Part shown: one piece after another, positions 56,501 to 64,000 of the stretch
How the letters are laid out: the number at the start of each line of letters is the position of its first letter
Position numbering within the stretch: the stretch's first letter is position 1
Source of the DNA: Haematobia irritans
Lineage: Eukaryota > Arthropoda > Insecta > Diptera > Muscidae
Assembly: GCF_050003625.1 (NCBI RefSeq)
Contig: NC_134399.1
Coordinates: forward strand, 107,486,615 to 107,550,614
DNA length: 64,000 bases
Reading direction: 5' to 3'
Program-made: the position numbers and the translations under genes
Notes under the pieces: generated by a model
What the model saw: the letters and a program-made list of their open reading frames with translations, nothing else
The model's database searches: none
Told to the model about the DNA's origin: nothing

Positions 56501-59500
56501 TCTAACGTTTATTTTAAGACTTTTCATGGCCAAAGAAAAACTAATTTCGTTCATAAATCGTGAACTCCCGTGGACGAAATTGTGAACATTCCGTTTTGAT
56601 TTTTTGGGAACGTTTCCGTTTCATTTTGTCACCGTCCGTTCACGACTATGGAACGTAATTTTTTCTATTAGTGTAGGTATTCAATTTTTTGTTATTTGAC
56701 CGGGGCGCTAAGAATATGGGCCCCATGCAAATTTTCTCCAAATCCTAAGAGAAGTAGGACCCCAAAAATTATATAGAAAACAACAACACAAAGTTTTTAT
56801 ATTTTCGGGGAGTAAAATAATTTTATTTTAGGCCGGCTTGAGAATAAGTCCCAAATTTTATTTTTGTGATTATGCTTCGTTTTCAAGAGGGACCAATTTT
56901 CGCATTCTGGGATCTGGATTCGCATTCTATGCACACGTTTGTTGTTCTGTATGGCATTATATCGCACCAGATTTGCTTTTTGCGTGGCCTCTTTTATGGA
57001 CAAAATCCAAAGTGGGCTAACGCGATCCCAAAGAGATATTTTATTTTGTTTTATTTTTTTGAAAACTTCAGTTAGAGTAAATTTTCACAAGGAGGAAATG
57101 AGCCCTATTTTTTGTGGCCGATTTTCATGCTTTAGTTTAATTTTGTTGTGGTTAGCTTTCATGCGGCTCATATTCATTATGAAGCGTCGCCCCAAATTTG
57201 TGGTCATGTTTTAGGGCCAATATTCATAACGCCCTGGGTGCTCCCTTCTTGCCAGACTTTTTAAGTAAAACACTTAAATTGACATGAAATTGACAGGCAT
57301 CATACACAGTGAAGAAACAAGTTAATTTTTAGCAATTATACAGGCTCGATTAACATCTTTGCCAGTACAGTGCAATAGTTTGAAGCCCGGAGTATTTAAT
57401 TCACATATTTATTTTGTTCTTATATACACATGGTTCCTTAATAACTATATCTATGTCTTCTTTCATCAAAACTTTTAAGGCAGCACTAGCAGCCTTACAA
57501 TGATGAAGATTCATCTGGAGGATCCGTAGAACCATCAACATTTTCAACAACCGTCACATCAGCCCTTTCGATTGAGTCATCAAGAATGTCTTCCTCACAG
57601 ATCTCGGAGACTCTCGCAATAACCGTCGATTCAATTTTGGTGAGTTTTGAAGCAGTAGAAAGCTCGTTTCACATACGGTGTCCGTCCATGTCTGCATTTT
57701 TGTTATCTCCCTAAACTTCGCAAGAAAATCTGCCCATTTTTGATTCAGACAGAGGCTCGTCCATTTTGGCATCCTTTGGCTGATCGCTTTTATATACATT
57801 CACTTGGATATATTGAAAGCCATAACATACACGGGACTTGGCTAGATGTGACAAAGGCTGAATGTTCAATATAAACACCGCATACCGTCTTGGTGCATCC
57901 ACTTCATCCAAACGGCCAACCTTCCAGTCAGCGGCTGGAAGATCTGGACTGCATTGTTTCAGTATATTGAAAAAAGATTTAGGATCAGGAGGGTTTGCAG
58001 TTATCCATGCATGTGCTCTAAGTGTAGCCGGTATGTCTTCTTCTCGAGTAACTCGGGAGCAGCTCCTTCCCAAACTTCACCAATTAGTATCAACGCAGCT
58101 TTAAAATAATCAATAGACCTCTAGTCCTCAAATGCGATTAGCTTAAATCGTCTTTGATACCAACCAACCTCTTGGTTTGGAGGATCTGGGCCGGGAAACT
58201 TCTCCAGCACCTGTGTGTAGACGCCAGACATTGCATTCTCAATTTCCCCCATTTTTGCTTTGGAACCATACCGTCCACTGCTTCCCTGTTCACAATAGCC
58301 ATCACAAGATTGTTTTTTGAAACTGAGGCAAATGATCTTTGATACCTTTTGGAAGATGACAGTTCATCCGGCGACCGTTCCCTTTTTCCAGCTTCCAGAA
58401 TTCCTTGCGCCCATTTTAAGGAATTACTTTGCTTAGCCGACAACGTGTTTGGGTTGACTGATCCTAATTTCTTTCTTTCTTGAGGGATTACCTCTGTTTG
58501 ATGTCGTTACCATCGGAAATGTTCGACTTGCCAATGTATCGCAACCTGTCGCCCAGACTACAGGTTGACCAAATGGGCCTAACTCTTGGCCATAGCCCAA
58601 ATTTATAACTTCAGTCGAAACCCGTCCACTGGGCCCTGAAGTTAGCAGCTCAGTGGACGACTTTTAATTTCGCTGCATGGCAGCTTAATGTACCAACACA
58701 CCTGAAATTCGTAATAAGTACTTATTACGATGAATTTAGTTAATCCGATATTTAAAAAATCCGGCCAGTTCGACGGTTGAATGTTAATATTTTCTCTGTG
58801 TAGTTTAAAACTCATATTCGTTACAAAAGGAAAAAAAAAAATATGTTTCTCATACGAAAGTATCTTTTCTTTAAATTTTACTCTAATTTAATATAAATAG
58901 AATTATCTCTTATTTGAAAACCGATTTATGGTCGATTATTTGAAAATTTAAATGAAAATGAAAGTTTTGTTATTAAACTTACTTGAGTTTATTTTCCGTT
59001 TCTTCTCGACGAGCTAGCAAATCTCTCTTCCATTGTGGTATTTGTGAGAGTCGGCGATTTTCCGCCTCCTTTGCCATACGATCCTCAAATTCTTTCTTCG
59101 CCTTCTCGGCAGCTTTTTTGGCCATCATTTGTCTTTTCCAATCGGGTATAACATTACCAGCAGGATCTTTATCTGGTATCTGTAAATAAATCTTTGCAAA
59201 TTTATGAAGTGTCCGTCAATGGATTATAGTTTTTGTCCACTTAACACTCACTTGATCAACATAATTACTGGCCGTGAATTGTTTAGAGATTTCCGAATAA
59301 TGTTCCGAATCGAAACGATTGGCCATTTGTTGTTCCACTTTCATTTTCTTAATGCCCGGTATATCTTTGGAGATTTTTAATTCGGCAATAAGATCGGTCT
59401 TCAAATACGTATCGTTGGTAGATGAAAGGCATTGCATGCTGAGACTTCTGGCTGGCATTTGATAGGGTTTGGGTACCTTTTGGGTGTCGGTGCGGCGAAG

Positions 59501-59824
59501 CTAAAACGAAAAAGAAAATTAATCGTATAAAAGTTAGGGTGAGTTATAACAGTTTTGACTACCTGCACACTATTCAAATCTTGTATAGATATTGCTGATA
59601 ATGGCTGGTGTTGCTTTCGCACTGCTGTGTCCTGATGATGTGAGTTCTGTGAGTGTAAACTTATGGATTTCGTCGTATTGTTCCTATCACTGCTGTTAAT
59701 GGTGTTGTGATGTGCCAATGGAGTCATAGGCAATGGCGGTGGTGGTGGAGGTTTTGGCGGATCAAAAGTTACGGGATGCTGATTGGATACCTGAATGTGC
59801 ATATAGTCTTCAGAATCCGTAGAC
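53185..59824 (-). CDS. f: Forked/espin-type actin-bundling protein, C-terminal exons
   Basis: Four minus-strand exons with matching phases: 59563-59824, 59252-59500, 58983-59179 and 53185-53524, about 347 codons ending in a stop. In order they encode a proline-rich segment (PPKPPPPPPLPMTPL) and DLNSVQLRRTDTQKVPKPYQ; a WH2-like stretch (DLIAELKISKDIPGIKKM); and the espin/forked actin-bundling module, with two W-K-R motifs (IPDWKRQMMAKK; IPQWKRDLLARR) around a charged helix. A Gln/Asn-rich linker and a C-terminal IIPWRAQLRKTNSRLSLI follow. Espins and Drosophila Forked cross-link actin bundles in bristles and stereocilia. The first exon here begins with one base of a split codon, so ankyrin and other N-terminal exons lie upstream, beyond 59824 or outside the window. 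The last intron is 5.4 kb and packed with elements. Phostensin/taperin-like proteins share the W-K-R motifs and are the alternative. Confidence 0.7.
53825..54240. other. Intronic MITE-like segment
   Basis: Begins CACTGAAAAAACAGTGAACCC, as at 2708. It is rich in AAATTTAGAAAATTT-type motifs. The right end is unclear. Confidence 0.35.
54241..55672 (+). repeat. R153b element in the forked-like intron
   Basis: 5' leader GTATATACGGCCGTAAGTTC with the GGCC hairpin, CCCTCCACCATGGATTGC, then minisatellite block 5 inserted, then three units (TATATGGGGGCTATA) and the 3' terminus CCTATGGTGGAGGGTATAA. It is antisense to the host gene. Confidence 0.7.
54475..55040. repeat. 29-bp minisatellite block 5
   Basis: About 19 units of AAATTTTCTATAGAAATAAA type, inserted in R153b. 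No hammerhead core is attached here. Confidence 0.8.
55673..56196. other. Intronic stretch, local duplication
   Basis: TGTTTTGCGATATTTTTCAGG with GAAGGTTT occurs at about 55949 and 56100, an imperfect direct repeat of about 150 bp. No gene was recognised. Confidence 0.4.
56197..56673. mobile_element. MITE with CTCATAGAAAAAAT ends, filled copy
   Basis: Ends ACTCATAGAAAAAAT and ATTTTTTCTATTAGTGT are inverted, with TA outside. A tRNA-like insertion occupies 56390-56505, absent from the sibling at 43859-44185. Confidence 0.7.
56390..56505 (-). mobile_element. tRNA-like insertion (third type, SINE3)
   Basis: The minus strand reads CCTCGGTGGTGCAATGTGC (A-box region), then AGGTTCGAGTCACGG (B-box) and an AT-rich tail. 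The anticodon region is not a clean stem, so a functional tRNA is unlikely. Confidence 0.6.
56690..57479. other. Intronic stretch with fragments of the 37540-38330 repeat
   Basis: 56985-57035 carries TTTATGGACAAAATCC and AAAGTGGGCTAACGCGA, as at 37880-37910. The rest is unrecognised. Confidence 0.35.
57480..58520 (-). pseudogene. Degenerate copy of a DUF4780-type gene
   Basis: On the minus strand 58443 to 57711 reads, across frames, NNLVMAIVNREAVDGMVPKQ, then (frameshifted) GWYQRRFKLIAFED, a TAG, ALILIGEVWEGA, and finally ITANPPDPKSFFNILKQC and PAADWKVGRLDEVDAPRRY. This order matches the DUF4780 domain, found in many repeated insect genes linked to mobile DNA (from memory). At least two frameshifts and a stop make it dead. 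It lies in the same orientation as, and inside, the forked-like intron. Confidence 0.6.
58521..58982. other. Intronic stretch next to the DUF4780 relic
   Basis: 58521-58700 is GC-richer and probably part of the same relic. The remainder is AT-rich with no signal. Confidence 0.3.
58983..59179 (-). CDS. f: Exon encoding the actin-bundling module
   Basis: 197 nt, acceptor TTATTTACAG, donor GTAAGT, ends in phase 2 (AA of a Lys codon). It holds both W-K-R motifs and the charged EKAKKEFEDRMAKEAENRR helix, and is the most diagnostic exon of the gene. Confidence 0.8.
59252..59500 (-). CDS. f: Exon encoding the WH2-like segment
   Basis: 83 codons, phase 0 at both ends (TCGTTTTAG acceptor, GTGAGT donor). 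It reads LRRTDTQKVPKPYQMPARS to ISKQFTASNYVDQ. Confidence 0.8.
59563..59824 (-). CDS. f: Exon encoding the proline-rich segment
   Basis: Acceptor TATATTTCAG at 59825, donor GTAGTC at 59562; 262 nt, starting with one base of a split codon. It reads STDSEDYMHIQVSNQHPV, then a six-proline run and a Ser/His/Asn-rich region. Confidence 0.7.
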
Positions 59825-59850
59825 CTGAAATATAAAGGAGAATAATAAGA

Positions 59851-59999
59851 TTTTTATTCCATTGTTTGAGATGAAATATATAAGAAGAAAATTTTTTCCA
59901 AACAAATAGCCTCCAATAACATTGTTTTTATTCCATTGTTTGAGATGAAATATATAAGAAGAATTTTTTTTCCAAACAAATAGCTTCCAATAACAGAAT
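59851..59999. repeat. 74-bp tandem duplication
   Basis: TTTTTATTCCATTGTTTGAG and the following bases recur at 59851 and 59925 with a few substitutions, just upstream of the first visible forked-like exon. Confidence 0.75.
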
Positions 60000-60371
60000 A
60001 AAAACACTGCTAAAAACAGCAATCGATGTATGATATTATATTTTGTACTTCAGGGTCTTGCGAACAATGATTGTAAATATTTTAATGTTTCAATTTTTAT
60101 CGTTTCAGCTAACAAATTTCTTTGGGTGTAATAATACTTTGAGTTGAATCTGATTCTTTCAAAAGTCTAAATAAAAAGTACTTCATAAAAACTTAATCGA
60201 TATTTATAAACGACTGATAGACTATAAATAGATAGAAAAATAGCATTCATAAACGATTAATCCAATCCTTTAATAAATCATTGGTAAGTTGCAAAAATTT
60301 ATTGTAAGATGTACGAAATATCGATACTAACATATTGACTAATTATAAAATGATTGTATATTTTGAGTAAT
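60000..60371. other. Gene-free stretch
   Basis: AT-rich; no exon or repeat was recognised. Confidence 0.35.
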
Positions 60372-60454
60372 GCCTTTTATATGTCTCACGACTCACTCGT
60401 TAGTGACGAAATTTTCGTTATTTACGACAGTTTCGTGTCACGTGCACACCTCTA
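60372..60454. mobile_element. hAT MITE end fragment (family of 20372-20957)
   Basis: TCACGACTCACTCG..GTGACG and the terminal TCACGTGCACACCTCTA. The other end is missing. It breaks the older mariner at its SPDL region. Confidence 0.7.
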
Positions 60455-60829
60455 GTGCCAAGTCAGGATGGCGTATGACCCATCAAATCGATGTTTTAAG
60501 TGCTCAAAAATGCTTGAGCCGATGTATGACAGCTCGCTTTGTCGTGGTGAAGAGTGGCCCGTTTCGGTGGTTCGTTTTCCTGATTTCTTAGAAGATAACT
60601 GGAAAACAAATGGTTGCCTACAACGAATTGACTGTTCTGCGTTGTTATAGTGGTACGATTGCGACATGTCCAGGTGATCATTGGAAGTGCTTCGTGCGGA
60701 TTTGGCTCATTTTTTAACACCCATACAGTCTTTTTTTGAGCGATTGGTTGGGATCCAACGCGAACAATTTGTTTGACAGTCAAATTTTATGCAATCTTGA
60801 ATGTATGCTGGTACCAATGCGATCTTTTA

Positions 60830-62104
60830 ACAGGTTGGCTGATAAGTCCCCGGTCTGACACATAGATGGTGTCGCTAGTATTAAATGCATATTATTTTTA
60901 TATAGTACCAACCTTCAAATGATTCGTGTCAAAATTTGACGTCTGTAAGTCAATTAGTTTGTGAGATAGAGCGTCTTTTGTGAAGCAACTTTTGTTATTG
61001 TGAAAAAAATGGAAAAAAGTAATTTCGTGTTTTGATAAAATACTGTTTTCTGAGGGGAAAAAATACGGTGGAAGCAAAAACTTGGCTTGATAATGAGTTT
61101 CCGGACTCTGCCCCAGGGAAATCAACAGTAATTGATTGGTATGCAAAATTCAAGAGTGGTGAAATGAGCACGGAGGAAGGTGAACGCAGTGGACGCCCGA
61201 AAGAGGTGGTTACCGACGAAAACATCAAAAAAATCCACAAAATGATTTTGAATGACCGTAAAATGAAGTTGATCTAGATAGCAGAGGCCTTAAAGATATC
61301 AAAGGAACGTGTTGGTCATATAATTCATCAATATTTGGATATGCGGCAGCTCTGTGCAAAATGGGTGCCGCGCGAGCTCACATTTGACCAAAAACAACAA
61401 CGTGTTGATGATTCTGAGCGGTGTTTGCAGCTGTTAGCTCGTAATATGCTCGAGTTTTTCCGTCGATATGTGACAATGGATGAAACATGGCTCCATCACT
61501 ACACTCCTGAGTCCAATCAACAGTCGGCTGAGTGGACAGCGACCGGTGAACCGTCTCCGAAGCGTGGAAAGACTCAAAAGTCAGCTGGCAAAGTAATGGC
61601 CTCTGTTTTTGGGATGCGCATGGAATAATTTTTATCGATTATCTTGAGAAGAGAAAAACCATCAACAGTGACTATTGGAGCGTTTGAAGGTCGAAATCGC
61701 GGCAAAACGGCCCCATATGAAGAAGAAAAAAGTGTTGTTCCACCAAGACAACGCACCGTGCCACAAGTCATTGAGAACGATGGCAAAAATTCATGAATTG
61801 GACTTCAAATTGCTTCCCACCCATCGTATTCTCCATATCTGGCCCCCAGCGACTTTTTCTTGTACTCAGACCTCAAAAGGATGTTCGCAGGAAAAAATTT
61901 GGCTGCAATGAAGATGTGATCGCCGAAACTGAGGTCTATTTTGAGGCAAAACCGAAGGAGTACTACCAAAATGGTATCAAAAAATTGGAAGGTCGTTATA
62001 ATCGTTGTATCGCTCTTGAGGGGAACTATGTTGAATAATAAAAACGAATTTTGACAAAAAAATGTGTTTTTCTTTGTTAGACCGGGGATTTATAGCCAAC
62101 CTGT
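60830..62104 (+). mobile_element. Irritans-type mariner (Himar1-like), inactive, complete ends
   Basis: TA-flanked (60828-60829, 62105-62106). Inverted ends ACAGGTTGGCTGATAAGTCC and the reverse of GGATTTATAGCCAACCTGT. The 1,275-bp length is typical. The transposase reads in pieces: WLDNEFPDSAPGKSTVIDWY, SGRPKEVVTDENIKKIHK, YVTMDETWLHHYTPES (first catalytic Asp), KKVLFHQDNAPCHKS (second Asp), YNRCIALEGNYVE. The defects are an early frameshift near the start, TAG at 61275-61277, a frameshift near 61605, a small deletion near 61673, a frameshift near 61820, and Asp to Tyr at 61836-61838 in the SPDLAPSD motif. The last change removes the third catalytic residue. Confidence 0.85.
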
Positions 62105-62177
62105 TAATATCAGTTGATGCACAGCACCAATAGTTTCCGGAACAACAACTGATTTTGAACGACCTTTACGAAATTCG

Positions 62178-62378
62178 CGCCCAGAGAAGGAATATGAAAC
62201 CTGCTTTAATAGCAAAATGTTATTTTTAGACGGTGAACATGGAACATATTTGCCGCAACCATGTTATTTTCTCAAAAATTATGTATCTGATTTTGGCGAC
62301 ATACATATGTTTGCGGAGAAAAAAAGATTTTTCGACAATTTTTGTTTTGCTCTTGAAACATTTTTGGGGTGATCATCC
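62178..62378. mobile_element. MITE of the GAGAAGGAATATGATCA family, partial
   Basis: Left end CCCAGAGAAGGAATATGAAA, right part TTTTTGGGGTGATCAT; the right terminus is lost. It splits the old mariner between SSLQD and EFRKG. Confidence 0.65.
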
Positions 62379-62587
62379 AAAACTCAAGCAAGTAAGGAAT
62401 ACTAGCTTGAGTCTTGGAGTGAACTACGACCTTGGTAGAAGTCACCATACCATCGATAAAAACTGGTCCTCGACGGAGCTTCACCGCCTCAAATTGAACT
62501 AAGTTCATCGATACACTGTTGTTGAGTTAATCCACATCCAATGTTGTCAAGAATAAACACACAAAAATGTTTAAGATTTAAATCCAT

Positions 62588-63185
62588 TTTTTGGGCGAGA
62601 TGAATATATTAAGTTGCTGTAAACACAAACAGCACTTGTATGTTAAAATTTTCTGAGTACCTCAAAAATGTCACGTTTATCGCAAGAACTGTCAATTGGC
62701 AGCTTACAACACTTGGGTTGCTCAATCCCGAAGTATGAAAGGCAACATCGTATTTGTTGGCAAGATTTTACGCGAGAATGATGAATAATACTTTCGTGGC
62801 TGCTGACGAGAAAAAGGTGGAACATAAGTTAAGTAGCGGAATTCATGACATATTTTCCTAATGTTTTCATAAAACGATCTGGACCAATTTTTGCAAGGCA
62901 TATACTGACATCGAATAAGAAGGCATATACTGCTAGAAAGCATATACTGACATCGAATAAGGCTCCAGAAAATCAATTAAATGGGGGCTTCACCTAAAGG
63001 CGCTCCGATATGGTTCACTTGCAATACCAACCGACTTACTTCAATAACAACTACTGATTCTAAGTTTCAAGCCGATAGGTTGTTTCGATTGAAAGTTAAC
63101 ATGATTTCAACATACGGGCGGGCATCGTCTGAGAATTTCCCCACGACCGCTACGTTACAAACTGAATGATAAAGTTAGTATACCA
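62588..63185. other. Gene-free stretch with an R153b 3' fragment
   Basis: 62980-63185 is a degenerate plus-strand R153b 3' part (TGGGGGCTTCACC, TTGCAATACCAACCGAC). A short AAAGTTAGTATACCAACTTT-type palindrome lies at its end near 63171. Confidence 0.4.
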
Positions 63186-63589
63186 ACTTTATCATTCAGT
63201 GATGGTTAAAAATGTCAGTATTACCAGTTTCGGCCCTGCAGAATTAGGTCTTGTTCTTAGTTTATGATAAGTAATGTGGTTGTCCCTTCTCTACTGATTA
63301 CTATCTTCTTGATGTCCTATTCTAATTTTTTACACTCTGATCGATTAGTGACTGCTTTCGACCCGCATGTCACCATTGTGCAGTATCATATAGAAGAGTT
63401 TCAAATTCGGAAATGTTACCAGCATTGAGATGATGGCTTCACGGATATTGGTTCGCCATAGCGGCTTGTATACTCTTTGGACTTAATTTCATTGGTTTTC
63501 CATTCGTACTCAGAGATGGTGAGTAATCTGACCAAACAAAAGGATGGTTATTATATGACATTAATCATACCAAGGAACTCTTCTCTAGA
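63186..63589. other. Unrecognised stretch
   Basis: No open frame of note and no repeat family was recognised. Confidence 0.3.
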
Positions 63590-64000
63590 AGATGGGGGTA
63601 TATTAACTTTGTCATTCCGTTTGTAACACATCGAAATATTGCTCTAAGACCCCATAAAGTATATATATTCTGGGTCGTGGTGAAATTCTCAGTCGATCTG
63701 AGCATGTCCGTCCGTCTGTTGAAATCACGCTAACTTCCGAACGAAACAAGCTATCGACTTGAAACTTGGCACAAGTAGTTGTTATTGATGTAGGTCGGAT
63801 GGTATTGCCAATGGGCCATATCGGTCCAGTTTTACGTATAGCCCCCATATAAACGGACCCACAAATTTGGCTTGCAGACCCTCTAAGAGAAGCAAATTTC
63901 ATCCGATCCGGCTGAAAATTGGTACATGGTGTTAGTATATGGTCTCTAACAACTATGCAAAAATTGGTCCACATCGGTCCATAATTATATATAGCCCTCA
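63590..64000 (-). repeat. R153b element, minus-strand, cut by the window end
   Basis: 3' terminus GGGGGTATATTAACTTTGTC, CCCCATAAAGTATATATATT, tail GTCCGTCCGTCTG, then units with AGCCCCCATATAAACGG running off the window. Confidence 0.7.

Larger units (their letters stand above)
60455..62587 (-). pseudogene. Old mariner transposase gene, interrupted by later insertions
   Basis: On the minus strand the gene starts at ATG 62587 and reads MDLNLKHFCVFILDNIGCG, then TQQQCIDELSSI, EAPSRTSFYRWYG and GRSSLQD. After the MITE at 62178-62378 it resumes with EFRKGRSKSVVVPETIGAV (62177-62113). After the Himar1-like element it continues IHSRLHK, WVLKNEPNPHEA, GHV-type sequence and TLHHDKASCHTSAQAFLST (second catalytic Asp retained). 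It breaks at the PDL motif where a hAT end sits at 60454. Several stops and frameshifts make it inactive. It belongs to the mariner group with an HHDNASCH-type motif (from memory). Confidence 0.7.

Overview
The window looks like nuclear DNA of a calyptrate fly, most likely a muscid such as stable fly, horn fly or house fly. The evidence is AT-rich sequence with short GT-AG introns, an irritans-type mariner with Himar1-like ends, tRNA-derived SINEs, many MITEs, and a cluster of secreted DUF725/TsetseEP-type proteins. Gene density is low: about six genes lie in a sea of nested transposable elements. Family names come from memory of protein families; no database search was possible.

Genes. (1) 8136-12424 (-): secreted Thr/Glu/Pro-repeat mucin-like protein of about 1,407 residues, with a probable frameshifted C-terminal tail at 8033-8135. 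(2) Three DUF725-like paralogues at 27720-28402 (-), 35154-37418 (+) and 41871-42577 (+). All four of these genes have an 18-codon signal-peptide first exon, a phase-0 GTAAGT donor and a TATA box about 70-80 bases upstream, so they look like one locus family of secreted (gut, salivary or reproductive) proteins. (3) 46931-47606 (+): unrecognised secreted protein. (4) 53185-59824 (-): the last four coding exons of a forked/espin-type actin-bundling protein; upstream exons lie outside or were not found. A weaker minus-strand spliced unit made of repeated exon-like cassettes lies at about 3081-6454.

Repeats. Three abundant families, called here R153a, R153b and R153c, consist of about 153-bp units (51 codons) between hairpin-bearing ends, with a GACGGACA-rich 3' tail. 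R153a lies at 4427-6391, 19553-21745, 25085-25770 and 47876-49700. R153b lies at 15960-16930, 30030-33230, 54241-55672 and 63590-64000. R153c lies at 13320-15955 and 17101-18915. They serve as landing pads for hAT, mariner-type and piggyBac MITEs and for SINEs. A 29-bp minisatellite (consensus GACAAAATTTTCTATAG plus AAATAAAATTTT) recurs in five blocks. In two places it adjoins a conserved core of 230-300 bp whose minus strand folds as a hammerhead ribozyme (39706-39750 and 44919-44967). This is the most interesting hidden signal.

Layout. 1-8032 is mostly repeats plus the iterated-exon unit; 8033-12505 mucin gene; 12506-27719 nested repeats; 27720-28478 DUF725 gene A; 28479-35081 repeats; 35082-37464 gene B; 37465-41799 repeats with hammerhead copy 1; 41800-42647 gene C; 42648-46823 MITEs, minisatellite and hammerhead copy 2; 46824-47606 secreted orphan; 47607-53050 repeats; 53051-59824 forked-like 3' exons, with a 5.4-kb intron full of elements; 59825-64000 an old mariner broken by three later insertions, then R153b.
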